Assembly: GCF_000412335.2 (NCBI RefSeq)
Contig: NZ_KE161030.1
Span: forward strand, 4,374,739-4,438,738
Direction: 5' to 3'
DNA length: 64,000 nt
Source of the DNA: Cedecea davisae DSM 4568
Lineage (GTDB): Bacteria; Pseudomonadota; Gammaproteobacteria; Enterobacterales; Enterobacteriaceae
Under the pieces are notes generated by a model. It worked only from the letters and a program-made list of their open reading frames with translations, was not told the origin of the DNA and did not search any database. Positions 28,977 through 36,872 of the stretch are shown here, one piece after another. Position 1 is the stretch's first letter, and each line of letters starts with the position of its first letter. The translations under genes and the position numbers were made by a program.

Positions 28977-30023
28977 TTAACAGGATTCGCCTTTTGCCAG
29001 CATAAGAGGCGTTTTTTCCGACACGCTTACAACATTATCCTGATTAAGAATCGCCATTAAACGTGCCATTACCTCTTTACCGATCAGCGCATTTTGATGG
29101 TCAACCGTGGTGATGCGGGGAATAAAATATTCGCTACCCGGAAAATATTCACAGCTGACAATGGCGATATTTTCAGGCACCGATATATTTTTATCTTTTA
29201 ATGCCCGGATCGCACCTTTAGCGACATGATCGTTAATCGCGACAATGGCATCAGGCAGTTTTTCATTCCCGGAAATTAATTTCTCAATGGCTTCATAGCC
29301 GTGCTGTAAATAGAAATTATTAAGAACGATTGAACTTGTATTAACCGGTAAACCGGCCTGCTCCAGCTCTTCTCTGAATACGGCTTCACGCTCGCGGGTA
29401 ATATAAACATTTTTCGAGCCGCCAATAAAACCAATATGCCGGTAGCCTTTAGCAATGAGATGCCGGGTCGCCAGCCTGACGCACCCGGCCTGATCGCGCT
29501 CAACGCAGGCGTACTCGACGCCCGGGAGCCTGCGGCCAACCACCACTACCGGCACGGTGGCAATCAGCTTTTTCAGCTCCTGCATATAAGTTGCCGAGAT
29601 ATCGTTGTAGTCAATGTTGCCACCCAGAATGATAACGCCGTCAATCTGGCTGTCGGTAATGGAATTGAAAATATGCTCTTCTGGCACCACCGGCGCCTCG
29701 TGGGAGCTTTTATTCGCCGACTGAGTATCGTAGAGCGTGACCTTATAACCCAGCCGCAAACTTTCGTGCTCAATCTGCGCCACCAGCGTGACAAAATAAG
29801 GGTTGCTGATGTCAGAAACCACGATAGCCAGAGTCTGGGTTTTCTTCGAAATCATCCCTCGCGCCAGCAAATTAGGGCTGAAGTTATGCTCCTGGATAAC
29901 TTTTTCCACCCGGCTGCGGGTTTTATCCGCCACCCAGCTATTGTTATTCAGCACCCTCGAGACCGTGGCGATGGAAACCTGCGCCAGCTCGGCAATATCT
30001 TTGATTGTCAGCGGTTTTTTCAT
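28977..30023 (-). CDS. LacI-family transcriptional regulator of the SIS-PTS operon
   Basis: Repressor of 348 residues. The N-terminal HTH is LTIKDIAELAQVSIATVSRV followed by the hinge helix FSPNLLARGMISKKTQTLA, then a periplasmic-binding-protein-like effector domain. The start at 30023 (MKKPLTIKDI) places the HTH at the N-terminus; the frame stays open 65 codons further into the zntA control region, which is not coding. It is upstream of and on the same strand as the SIS and PTS genes, with the palindrome between them. The inducer is probably the incoming sugar phosphate. Confidence 0.9.
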   Translation of the reverse strand: MKKPLTIKDIAELAQVSIATVSRVLNNNSWVADKTRSRVEKVIQEHNFSPNLLARGMISKKTQTLAIVVSDISNPYFVTLVAQIEHESLRLGYKVTLYDTQSANKSSHEAPVVPEEHIFNSITDSQIDGVIILGGNIDYNDISATYMQELKKLIATVPVVVVGRRLPGVEYACVERDQAGCVRLATRHLIAKGYRHIGFIGGSKNVYITREREAVFREELEQAGLPVNTSSIVLNNFYLQHGYEAIEKLISGNEKLPDAIVAINDHVAKGAIRALKDKNISVPENIAIVSCEYFPGSEYFIPRITTVDHQNALIGKEVMARLMAILNQDNVVSVSEKTPLMLAKGESC

Positions 30024-30140
30024 TATTACATTCTCATCCCGACCTGCGCTTAATACTAGGGGAAGCGCCAGGGGTAAGCAAAGAGCAATCCCGAAAAGTG
30101 CCGTCCGGGTGTAATTAACCGCCCGCGGCAAAAATCCCTC

Positions 30141-30172
30141 TTGACTCTGGAGTTGGCTCCAGAGTGTAACAT
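30141..30172 (+). promoter_or_regulatory. ZntR-controlled zntA promoter
   Basis: The -35 TTGACT (30141-30146) and -10 TAACAT (30167-30172) are 20 bp apart, the unusually long spacer of MerR-family promoters. Inside is the inverted repeat ACTCTGGAG / CTCCAGAGT (30144-30152 and 30157-30165), nearly the same as the E. coli ZntR operator. Zn(II)-ZntR would untwist the DNA and switch on zntA. The regulator gene is not in this window. Confidence 0.93.
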
Positions 30173-30207
30173 CGGTAATGAGAAAATTATCATTACCGGA
30201 GGGCGCC

Positions 30208-32421
30208 ATGCTCAACACACCTCAAGACGGCAAAAAACCACCGCAGTTTGCGCTAGCCAAACTTAGCCCGCTGCAGGCGGAAGGCCCCTCCTGCTGCGCA
30301 GATGAAACCTGTTCTTCCGCAGTACCTGAGCCAGAAATCGCCGACGGCGGCAGCCGCTACAGCTGGCACGTTGAGGGTATGGACTGCGCGGCATGCGCCC
30401 GCAAAGTCGAAAATGCCGTGAAGCAGATTAGCGATGTACGGCAGGTACAGGTGCTGTTCACCACCGAAAAATTGCTGGTCAACGCGGAGCGGGATATCCG
30501 CGCGGATGTAGAAAAGGCGGTAAGAGCCGCCGGTTACACTCTGAGCGACGCCAATGCGCCGAAGCAGGAAAAAAGCGCTGGATGGCGCGAGAACCTGCCG
30601 CTGATCCTGCTTATCGTCCTGATGGTCATTAGCTGGGGGCTGGAGCAGGTTAATCACCCGCTTGGCAATCTGGCCTTTGTTGCCACAACGCTGGTAGGCC
30701 TGTGGCCGATTGCCCGCCAGGCCGTGCGCCTGATGCGCAGCGGCAACTGGTTCGCCATCGAAACGCTGATGAGCGTCGCGGCCATTGGCGCCCTGTTTAT
30801 CGGTGCCACCGCCGAAGCGGCGATGGTGCTGCTGCTGTTCCTGATTGGCGAGCGTCTTGAATCTTACGCCGCCAGCCGCGCACGCAGGGGAGTCAGCGCC
30901 TTAATGGCGTTAAAGCCGGACGTCGCTATTCGCCTCCGGGACGGCGAGCGCGAAACCGTCGCCCAGGCCGACCTGCGCCCGGGAGACATTATTGAAGTTG
31001 CAGCGGGCGGGCGCCTTCCTGCCGATGGTCGGTTGCTGAGCGAATTTGCCAGCTTCGACGAAAGCGCCCTTACCGGCGAGTCTGTGCCGGTCGAACGCCA
31101 GAGTGGAGAAAAGGTCGCGGCCGGCAGCACCAGCGTTGACCGTCTGGTACAGCTGGAAGTGCTTTCCGAACCGGGCGACAGCGCTATCGACCGCATCCTG
31201 CGCCTGATTGAAGAGGCGGATGAACGCCGTGCGCCAATTGAGCGTTTTATCGACCGCTTCAGCCGTATTTATACGCCGATAATCATGCTGCTCGCGCTGC
31301 TGACCGCAGTCATTCCGCCACTGTTCTTCGGCCTGGGCTGGGAGCCGTGGATTTATAAAGGTCTGACGCTGCTGCTGATTGGCTGCCCTTGCGCGCTGGT
31401 CATTTCTACACCTGCGGCCATTACCTCCGGCCTGGCAGCCGCCGCTCGCCGCGGGGCGCTGATTAAGGGCGGTGCCGCGCTGGAAAGGCTCGGCCAGGTA
31501 CAGCAGGTGGCGTTCGACAAAACCGGCACGCTGACCGCGGGCAAACCGCAGGTTACGGGTGTTAGGGTTAATGGAGATATTGAGGAAAACGCTTTGCTGG
31601 CGCTGGCCGCAGCGGTAGAGCAAGGCTCAACTCATCCGCTGGCACAGGCGATTGTGAACGCCGCTCAGCAGCGGAACCTCTCGCTGCCGGTAGCGCAAAA
31701 TCACCGTGCTCTGGCGGGCGTTGGCGTGGAAGCCAACATCAGCGGTGACACCGTGCTGCTCAGCTCTCCGTCTAAACTGACCGACGGCGAACTGAATGAC
31801 ACATGGCAGCAAAGCATTGCTCAGCAGGAAGAACAGGGCCAGACGGTGATCGTCGTGCTGCGCGCCGGGCAATTACTCGGCACAATAGCCATGCGGGATA
31901 CGCTGCGCGGCGACGCCCGCGAGGCGGTTGCGGCTCTGCGTGAACTGGGGATTCAGGGCGTAATGCTGACGGGTGATAACCCACGAGCGGCGGCGGCCAT
32001 TGCCGGAGAATTGGGCATCGACTACCGCGCCAGCCTGCTACCGGCGGATAAAGTAGCGGCGGTGAACAAGCTGAATGCGGCAGCGCCGCTGGCAATGGTT
32101 GGCGACGGCATTAACGATGCCCCGGCGATGAAAGCGGCGACTATCGGCATCGCGATGGGCAGCGGCACCGACGTGGCGCTGGAAACCGCAGATGCGGCAT
32201 TAACCCACAATCGCCTGACCGAACTTGCCGGAATGGTGAAGCTCGCCAGAGCAACCCACAACAACATTCGCCAGAACGTGACGATAGCGCTGGGCCTGAA
32301 GGGGATTTTCCTCGTCACTACACTGCTCGGCCTCACCGGCCTTTGGCTGGCGGTACTGGCCGACTCCGGCGCAACCGCGCTGGTCACCGCTAACGCCATC
32401 CGGCTACTGCGTAAGAAATAG
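30208..32421 (+). CDS. zntA: Zn(II)/Cd(II)/Pb(II)-exporting P-type ATPase ZntA
   Basis: Inner-membrane P1B-type ATPase of 737 residues that pumps zinc, cadmium and lead out of the cell. The N-terminal metal domain has Cys60 and Cys63 in GMDCAAC, plus an extra Cys cluster near residues 29-35. The membrane metal site is the CPC at 393-395. The phosphorylated Asp437 is in FDKTGTLTAGKP. The ATP hinge GVMLTGDNPRAA and MVGDGINDAPAM are intact. The start at 30208 has GGAGGG five bases upstream; an earlier frame begins inside the promoter. Confidence 0.97.
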   Translation: MLNTPQDGKKPPQFALAKLSPLQAEGPSCCADETCSSAVPEPEIADGGSRYSWHVEGMDCAACARKVENAVKQISDVRQVQVLFTTEKLLVNAERDIRADVEKAVRAAGYTLSDANAPKQEKSAGWRENLPLILLIVLMVISWGLEQVNHPLGNLAFVATTLVGLWPIARQAVRLMRSGNWFAIETLMSVAAIGALFIGATAEAAMVLLLFLIGERLESYAASRARRGVSALMALKPDVAIRLRDGERETVAQADLRPGDIIEVAAGGRLPADGRLLSEFASFDESALTGESVPVERQSGEKVAAGSTSVDRLVQLEVLSEPGDSAIDRILRLIEEADERRAPIERFIDRFSRIYTPIIMLLALLTAVIPPLFFGLGWEPWIYKGLTLLLIGCPCALVISTPAAITSGLAAAARRGALIKGGAALERLGQVQQVAFDKTGTLTAGKPQVTGVRVNGDIEENALLALAAAVEQGSTHPLAQAIVNAAQQRNLSLPVAQNHRALAGVGVEANISGDTVLLSSPSKLTDGELNDTWQQSIAQQEEQGQTVIVVLRAGQLLGTIAMRDTLRGDAREAVAALRELGIQGVMLTGDNPRAAAAIAGELGIDYRASLLPADKVAAVNKLNAAAPLAMVGDGINDAPAMKAATIGIAMGSGTDVALETADAALTHNRLTELAGMVKLARATHNNIRQNVTIALGLKGIFLVTTLLGLTGLWLAVLADSGATALVTANAIRLLRKK

Positions 32422-32495
32422 ATATCGAGGCATCTCGCAGCGTTTACACGCTAAATGGAGGCAAGGAAGCCTCTCTGCAACAATAGAAATCCCTC

Positions 32496-32552
32496 GCTCG
32501 CTAGTTGACTGATTGGCAACTAGCGAGCATTATTGTTGCCAATCAGTCAACT
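32496..32552 (+). promoter_or_regulatory. higBA promoter with two overlapping perfect palindromes
   Basis: A -35 TTGACT (32505-32510) and -10 CATTAT (32528-32533) are 17 bp apart. Palindrome A pairs GCTCGCTAGTTG (32496-32507) with CAACTAGCGAGC (32517-32528). Palindrome B pairs GTTGACTGATTGGCAAC (32504-32520) with the exact complement at 32535-32551. The two share bases 32504-32520, so they cannot form at once. They cover the whole core promoter and are probable HigA or HigBA operators. Confidence 0.8.
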
Positions 32553-32565
32553 TCAGGAAGAAGTT

Positions 32566-32877
32566 ATGCATCTGATTACTCTCAAAGCGCTAATCGAGGC
32601 CAGCCTTCGATTTCCCCAACATAAGCAAGAGCTGCTGATGCTCGGGAAAGTGGTTGAAAAAGGATACTTTCCAACGCCGGATGCTCTCAGGAAAATCTAT
32701 CCGTCGCTGGATAATTTTAAATATCTCGATAAGCATTACGTGATTAACATCGCGGGAAATGAATTGCGGCTTATCGCACTTATTTTTTTTGCCAGCCAAA
32801 AATTCTATATCCGCAACATCATGACCCACAGTGAATACATCAAGTTCACTGAACAACACCGGGGTAAAAAGAGATGA
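32566..32877 (+). CDS. higB: HigB-type mRNA interferase toxin
   Basis: RelE-superfamily toxin of 103 residues that cuts mRNA on the ribosome. It resembles E. coli HigB (YgjN) through most of its length: start MHLITLKAL, PSLDNFKYLDKHYV, GNELRLIALIFF and IRNIMTHSEYIKF. The basic tail HRGKKR fits RNA binding. The start at 32566 follows AGGAAG (32555-32560); earlier in-frame codons lie inside the operator. It overlaps higA by four bases. The toxin-first order is the Hig type. Confidence 0.92.
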   Translation: MHLITLKALIEASLRFPQHKQELLMLGKVVEKGYFPTPDALRKIYPSLDNFKYLDKHYVINIAGNELRLIALIFFASQKFYIRNIMTHSEYIKFTEQHRGKKR

Positions 32878-33284
32878 TTGGCGACGCATTAAAAGCAGGT
32901 GAAGCCCTGAAAAAAGCGGTTCCACTGCTGGCCGAAAGCGCCAGTGAAAAAGATTACCTTGCCGCGCTGGAGCTGGTTGAATACCTGCTGCTTAACGACC
33001 CTGTAAATCCTCTGCTTGAACTGGTCAGCACCAAAATTACGGCGTATGAAAATAGCCAGCCCGAGGTTCAGGCGTTTCGTGAAGAGATGCTGGCGATCCC
33101 CGCAGGCGTGGCCATGCTGAAAACTTTGATGGAGCACCACCAGCTAAAACAGAGTGACTTTCAGCAGGAGATTGGCAGTAAATCAATGGTGTCCCGAATA
33201 CTGAAAGGCGAACGTCAGCTAACCACCGAACACATCCGCCGGCTTTCCCGGCGCTTTGGCATATCACCTGCCCTCTTTTTCTGA
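32874..33284 (+). CDS. higA: HigA-type antitoxin, HTH protein
   Basis: Antitoxin of 136 residues that neutralises HigB and represses the operon. The N-terminal part (about 1-75) is helical, with EYLLLNDPVNPLLELV like E. coli HigA (YgjM). The C-terminal HTH (about 80-136) has IGSKSMVSRILKGERQLTTEHIRRL. It ends 6 bp before the convergent tusA. The pair is inserted between zntA and tusA, which are neighbours in E. coli. Confidence 0.92.
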   Translation: MIGDALKAGEALKKAVPLLAESASEKDYLAALELVEYLLLNDPVNPLLELVSTKITAYENSQPEVQAFREEMLAIPAGVAMLKTLMEHHQLKQSDFQQEIGSKSMVSRILKGERQLTTEHIRRLSRRFGISPALFF

Positions 33285-33290
33285 GGGATA

Positions 33291-33536
33291 TCAGTGGCTC
33301 TTACGCAGCAAATAGCGGTAAGGCAGAGCATCGGTCTCGCTGGCGACCAGCTCGTGCTCCATAAAACGGCAGAAGCCGGGGATGTCACGCGTGGTTGCCG
33401 GGTCGTCGGCAATCACCAGCAGAGTTTCGCCTACGGGCATGTTGCGCACGGTTTTGCGCACCATCATCACCGGCTCCGGGCAGCGCAGCCCAAGGGCATC
33501 CAGCGTATGATCGGGGGTTGCGAACAAATCGGTCAT
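33291..33536 (-). CDS. tusA: Sulfur carrier protein TusA
   Basis: Cytoplasmic protein of 81 residues that takes persulfide sulfur from IscS and passes it to TusBCD for 2-thiouridine formation in tRNA. The active Cys is in the family motif [12 protein letters not shown] near residue 19. The ATG at 33536 gives the E. coli length. It is divergent from yhhQ. Confidence 0.96.
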   Translation of the reverse strand: MTDLFATPDHTLDALGLRCPEPVMMVRKTVRNMPVGETLLVIADDPATTRDIPGFCRFMEHELVASETDALPYRYLLRKSH

Positions 33537-33672
33537 AGCAGTCTCAAGTCGTGAAAAACCGCGCTAGTTTACGCCGGGTAAAATCTGGCGCAAGCCGCGT
33601 GAACGATTGCGTTAAAATTAACCATTGCAATGAAAAGCCAAAGCAGTATCATCCCCGCGCTTTACATTTTTG

Positions 33673-33704
33673 ACTGGGTTCCCTCACCCCACTACTAAAA
33701 AGGC
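33673..33704 (+). promoter_or_regulatory. Probable preQ1-I riboswitch of yhhQ
   Basis: Stem P1 pairs TGGG (33675-33678) with CCCA (33688-33691); the Cys-like ligand position of the class, a C just before the 3' strand, is C33687. The A-rich tail ACTACTAAAAAGG can form the P2 pseudoknot, CCT (33682-33684) with AGG (33701-33703). That AGG is the Shine-Dalgarno of yhhQ, seven bases from its ATG, so ligand binding would hide it. COG1738 (YhhQ) genes are a known target of preQ1-I switches. Not folded by software. Confidence 0.62.
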
Positions 33705-33710
33705 TACAAC

Positions 33711-34376
33711 ATGATGCAGTTCAGCACTCGTCAGCGCACTAATGCGCTGTTTTGGCTATCGCTATTCCATTTGCTGGTGATAACGTCCAGCAACTATCTG
33801 GTACAGCTTCCGGTGTCGGTATTCGGCTTTCATACCACCTGGGGCGCGTTCAGCTTCCCGTTTATCTTCCTGGCAACCGACCTGACGGTACGCATTTTTG
33901 GCGCGCCGCTGGCACGTCGCATTATTTTCGCCGTGATGATCCCGGCGCTGGTTATCTCCTACGGCATTTCCGCCCTGTTTTATATGGGCAGCTGGCAGGG
34001 ATTCGAAGCGTTAACCCACTTTAATCTGTTCGTCGCCCGCATCGCGATTGCCAGCTTTATGGCCTACGCGCTCGGCCAGATCCTCGACGTACACGTCTTT
34101 AACCGCCTTCGCCAGAACCGCTGTTGGTGGCTTGCGCCTACCGCTTCAACGCTGTTCGGTAACGTTAGCGATACGTTGTCGTTCTTCTTTATCGCCTTCT
34201 GGCGCAGCCCGGACGCGTTTATGGCCCAGCACTGGGTAGAAATCGCCGTGGTCGATTACTGCTTCAAAGTCCTTATCAGCCTGATTTTCTTCCTGCCGAT
34301 GTACGGCGTACTGCTGAACATGTTGTTGAAACGCCTCGCAGATAAATCCGAAATCTCCGCGCTACAGCCTGGTTGA
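33711..34376 (+). CDS. yhhQ: Queuosine-precursor (preQ0/preQ1) transporter YhhQ
   Basis: Inner-membrane protein of 221 residues, COG1738 family, with about six or seven helices. E. coli YhhQ imports 7-cyano- and 7-aminomethyl-7-deazaguanine for queuosine tRNA modification. Conserved features include the Asp/Arg of FLATDLTVRIFG and GNVSDTLSFFFIAFW. The start at 33711 is best spaced from AAGG; a second ATG follows at once. It sits behind a probable preQ1 riboswitch. Confidence 0.92.
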   Translation: MMQFSTRQRTNALFWLSLFHLLVITSSNYLVQLPVSVFGFHTTWGAFSFPFIFLATDLTVRIFGAPLARRIIFAVMIPALVISYGISALFYMGSWQGFEALTHFNLFVARIAIASFMAYALGQILDVHVFNRLRQNRCWWLAPTASTLFGNVSDTLSFFFIAFWRSPDAFMAQHWVEIAVVDYCFKVLISLIFFLPMYGVLLNMLLKRLADKSEISALQPG

Positions 34377-34448
34377 GGGCGGCCAGAATTTCTTGTGTTA
34401 AGATGCAAGAATTAGCCTTTTGGCTTGCTAACGGAAAGGAATAACGCG

Positions 34449-35006
34449 ATGCGCAACCTGGTAAAATATGTCGGTATTGGCCTGCTGGTAGTGGGTCTTG
34501 CCGCCTGTGATAACAACGACAGCAAAACCGCCACCGCCGGTAGCCCGGCAGCAAGCAGCGCCAGCGGCCAGCCGGTAGAGCTGTTGGACGGTAAGCTGAG
34601 CTTTGCTCTGCCTGCGGATATGACCGACCAGAGCGGCAAAGTGGGCACTCAGTCCAATAACATGCACGTTTACTCTGACGCCACCGGCCAGAAAGCGGTT
34701 ATCGTCATTGTCGGGGATAACACCACCGACGACCTGGCCGCGCTGGCAAAACGCCTGGAAGATCAGCAGCGTGCGCGCGACCCGCAGCTTCAGGTTGTGA
34801 CCAACAAATCGATTGAGATTAAAGGCCACGAATTGCAGCAGCTGGACAGCGTTATCTCCGCTAAAGGGCAGACCGCCTGGTCCTCAATCATTATTGGGAA
34901 AATCGACGATAAACTGCTGACCATGCAGATAACGCTGCCTGCGGACAACCAGCAGCTCGCCCAGACCAGCGCGGAAAACATCATTAATACCATCACCATC
35001 AAGTAA
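34449..35006 (+). CDS. dcrB: Lipoprotein DcrB
   Basis: Inner-membrane-associated lipoprotein of 185 residues, required in E. coli for phage C1 and C6 infection; the cell function is not settled. The lipobox is VGLAAC with Cys20 as the lipid site, followed by Asp21, which favours inner-membrane retention. A Ser/Ala/Thr-rich linker follows, then the DUF1795 domain. The start at 34449 places the lipobox correctly. A terminator follows. E. coli yhhS, normally next, is missing. Confidence 0.93.
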   Translation: MRNLVKYVGIGLLVVGLAACDNNDSKTATAGSPAASSASGQPVELLDGKLSFALPADMTDQSGKVGTQSNNMHVYSDATGQKAVIVIVGDNTTDDLAALAKRLEDQQRARDPQLQVVTNKSIEIKGHELQQLDSVISAKGQTAWSSIIIGKIDDKLLTMQITLPADNQQLAQTSAENIINTITIK

Positions 35007-35026
35007 TATCTGGTGGATGAATAAAC

Positions 35027-35054
35027 GGCCTCGCAACCTGCGGGGCCTTTTTTT
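35027..35054 (+). terminator. Rho-independent terminator after dcrB
   Basis: GGCCTCGCA (35027-35035) pairs with TGCGGGGCC (35039-35047) with one wobble pair, followed by seven T residues. Confidence 0.9.
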
Positions 35055-35137
35055 ACCTGCATTTTCAGACTGACCGCCACCGCCCGGTTCCGGGGAAGCA
35101 CTACACTAAAAGCATCTTTTCCTGACTGGACGTCTCA

Positions 35138-36187
35138 ATGACCGCCCCACAACTCGATAAAACCGGGCTACACATTCTGCTCAAACTCTCCGCTCTGGTG
35201 ATTATTCTCGCCGGTATTCACGCCGCCGCCGACATCATCGTCCAGCTGCTGCTGGCGCTGTTTTTTGCCATCGTTCTCAACCCGCTGGTCACCTGGTTTA
35301 TGCGCCGGGGTTTTAGCCGCCCGCTGGCCATTTCCATCGTGGTGCTGGTGATGATCATTGCGCTCACGCTGCTGGTTGGCGTGCTGGCAACCTCGATGAA
35401 TGACTTTATGGAACAGTTGCCGCAGTTCAATAAGCTGCTGACCCAGAAGGTACGAGAAGTCGAGCACGCTATGCCGTTCCTCCACCTGCCGCTGTCGCCG
35501 GAGCGCCTGCTGCAAAAGCTGGACTCCGACAAGCTGATGACCTTCGCCACCGCATTAATGGCCGGGCTTTCCGGGGCGATGGCCAGCATTCTGCTGCTGG
35601 CAATGACGGTGATTTTTATGCTGTTTGAGGTGCGCCACGTACCTTATAAGCTGCGCTTTGCGCTGGCTAACCCGAAGATCCATATCGCCGGAATGCACCG
35701 CGCGCTGAAGGGCGTGACCCATTACCTGGCGCTGAAAACCTTTATCAGCCTGCTGACCGGGATAATCGTCTGGCTGGGGCTGAAGCTGATGGGCGTGCAG
35801 TTCGCGCTAATGTGGGGCGTGCTGGGTTTTCTGCTCAACTACATTCCCAATATCGGCTCGGTGATATCCGCTATTCCGCCGATGATTCAGGCCTTCTTGC
35901 TTAACGGCACTTATGAAATGCTGATGGTGGGCGCGCTGTTCCTGGTGGTACACATGGTGCTGGGCAACATTCTCGAGCCGCGCATGATGGGGCGCGGGCT
36001 GGGCATGTCCACCTTTATCGTGTTTCTCTCGTTGCTGTTCTGGGGCTGGCTGCTCGGCCCGGTGGGAATGCTGCTTTCGGTGCCGCTCACCAGCGTGTGT
36101 AAAATCCTGATGGAGTCTACCCAGGGCGGCAAGAAGCTCGCCATTCTGCTCGGCCCCGGCAGGCCAAAAAGCCGGCTGCCGGGGTAA
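35138..36187 (+). CDS. yhhT: AI-2E family transporter YhhT
   Basis: Inner-membrane protein of 349 residues with about seven or eight helices in the typical pattern: an N-terminal trio, a soluble stretch (about 95-145), then the C-terminal set with GFLLNYIPNIGSVISAIPP. The family (formerly UPF0118) includes the putative AI-2 exporter TqsA. The substrate of YhhT is unknown. It marks the right end of a backbone block before the accessory region. Confidence 0.9.
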   Translation: MTAPQLDKTGLHILLKLSALVIILAGIHAAADIIVQLLLALFFAIVLNPLVTWFMRRGFSRPLAISIVVLVMIIALTLLVGVLATSMNDFMEQLPQFNKLLTQKVREVEHAMPFLHLPLSPERLLQKLDSDKLMTFATALMAGLSGAMASILLLAMTVIFMLFEVRHVPYKLRFALANPKIHIAGMHRALKGVTHYLALKTFISLLTGIIVWLGLKLMGVQFALMWGVLGFLLNYIPNIGSVISAIPPMIQAFLLNGTYEMLMVGALFLVVHMVLGNILEPRMMGRGLGMSTFIVFLSLLFWGWLLGPVGMLLSVPLTSVCKILMESTQGGKKLAILLGPGRPKSRLPG

Positions 36188-36194
36188 CAGAGGC

Positions 36195-36836
36195 CTATTC
36201 CGAACGCCTTTTTGCGATGCTGGCCAACATGGCCTCGCCTATGGCCAGCTCGCCTTTTGCCATCAGCCCTTGCGCCGCTCCGGCCTGGTCAGCCAGTTTC
36301 TTATTCTGGCCGAGCTTGGTCTTGCCGGTTAGCTCGCTCACGGCAATCTCCAGCCCGACCACGGCCTTAACCATCGCCTCAATAAACTCCGGCGGCGCGT
36401 CGCTAATCTGCCAGGGGATTTCCATCTGCGATTCCTGCTGGCGCGTCAGGCTGGCTATTTGCTGCAACACAAAATCAGCGTCATCCCGCACGGTTATCCT
36501 GCCGCGCGCCTGCACCACCTGATAATTCCATGTCGGCACCTCTTTATGGTGCTCCTGCTTGCCCGGGTACCAGCCCGGCGAGATGTAGCCCTGTGCCCCG
36601 CGAAACACCACCAGCACTTCTTGCTCTGGCTGGAGGTTGCGCCATAGCGGGTTGGCCCGGGCGATATGGGCGCGCAGCGTTGTTCCGCCGTCCGGGTCCA
36701 GGCAAAGTTCAAAGGGAATATCAAAGGCCTCCAGCGATCCTTCAACCTGAGCCGCCAGCAGCCCCAGCGGATTAGCCCGAATGAGATCGTAAAGCGCCGG
36801 GCACTCCTGCTCCTGGAAATGACGAGGAAGATACAT
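36195..36836 (-). CDS. PaiB-like FMN-binding regulatory protein
   Basis: Protein of 213 residues with the FMN-binding split-barrel fold of Bacillus PaiB. The family start MYLPRHFQE and IRANPLGLLA, then RAHIARANPLWRN and GYISPGWYPGKQEHHKEVPTWNY, are all typical. PaiB was described as a negative regulator of sporulation and proteases, but the fold could also mean an oxidoreductase or a heme or polyamine-linked enzyme. It is divergent from a MocR regulator with only 36 bp between starts, so the regulator probably controls it. Confidence 0.85.
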   Translation of the reverse strand: MYLPRHFQEQECPALYDLIRANPLGLLAAQVEGSLEAFDIPFELCLDPDGGTTLRAHIARANPLWRNLQPEQEVLVVFRGAQGYISPGWYPGKQEHHKEVPTWNYQVVQARGRITVRDDADFVLQQIASLTRQQESQMEIPWQISDAPPEFIEAMVKAVVGLEIAVSELTGKTKLGQNKKLADQAGAAQGLMAKGELAIGEAMLASIAKRRSE

Positions 36837-36872
36837 TTTAACTCCTGAACCCGCGGTGATTTACCCCAGCTT

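Noticed and set aside
30024-30218. 65-residue N-terminal extension of the LacI-type regulator
   Set aside because: It covers the ZntR operator and zntA promoter; the HTH begins right after the internal ATG at 30023.
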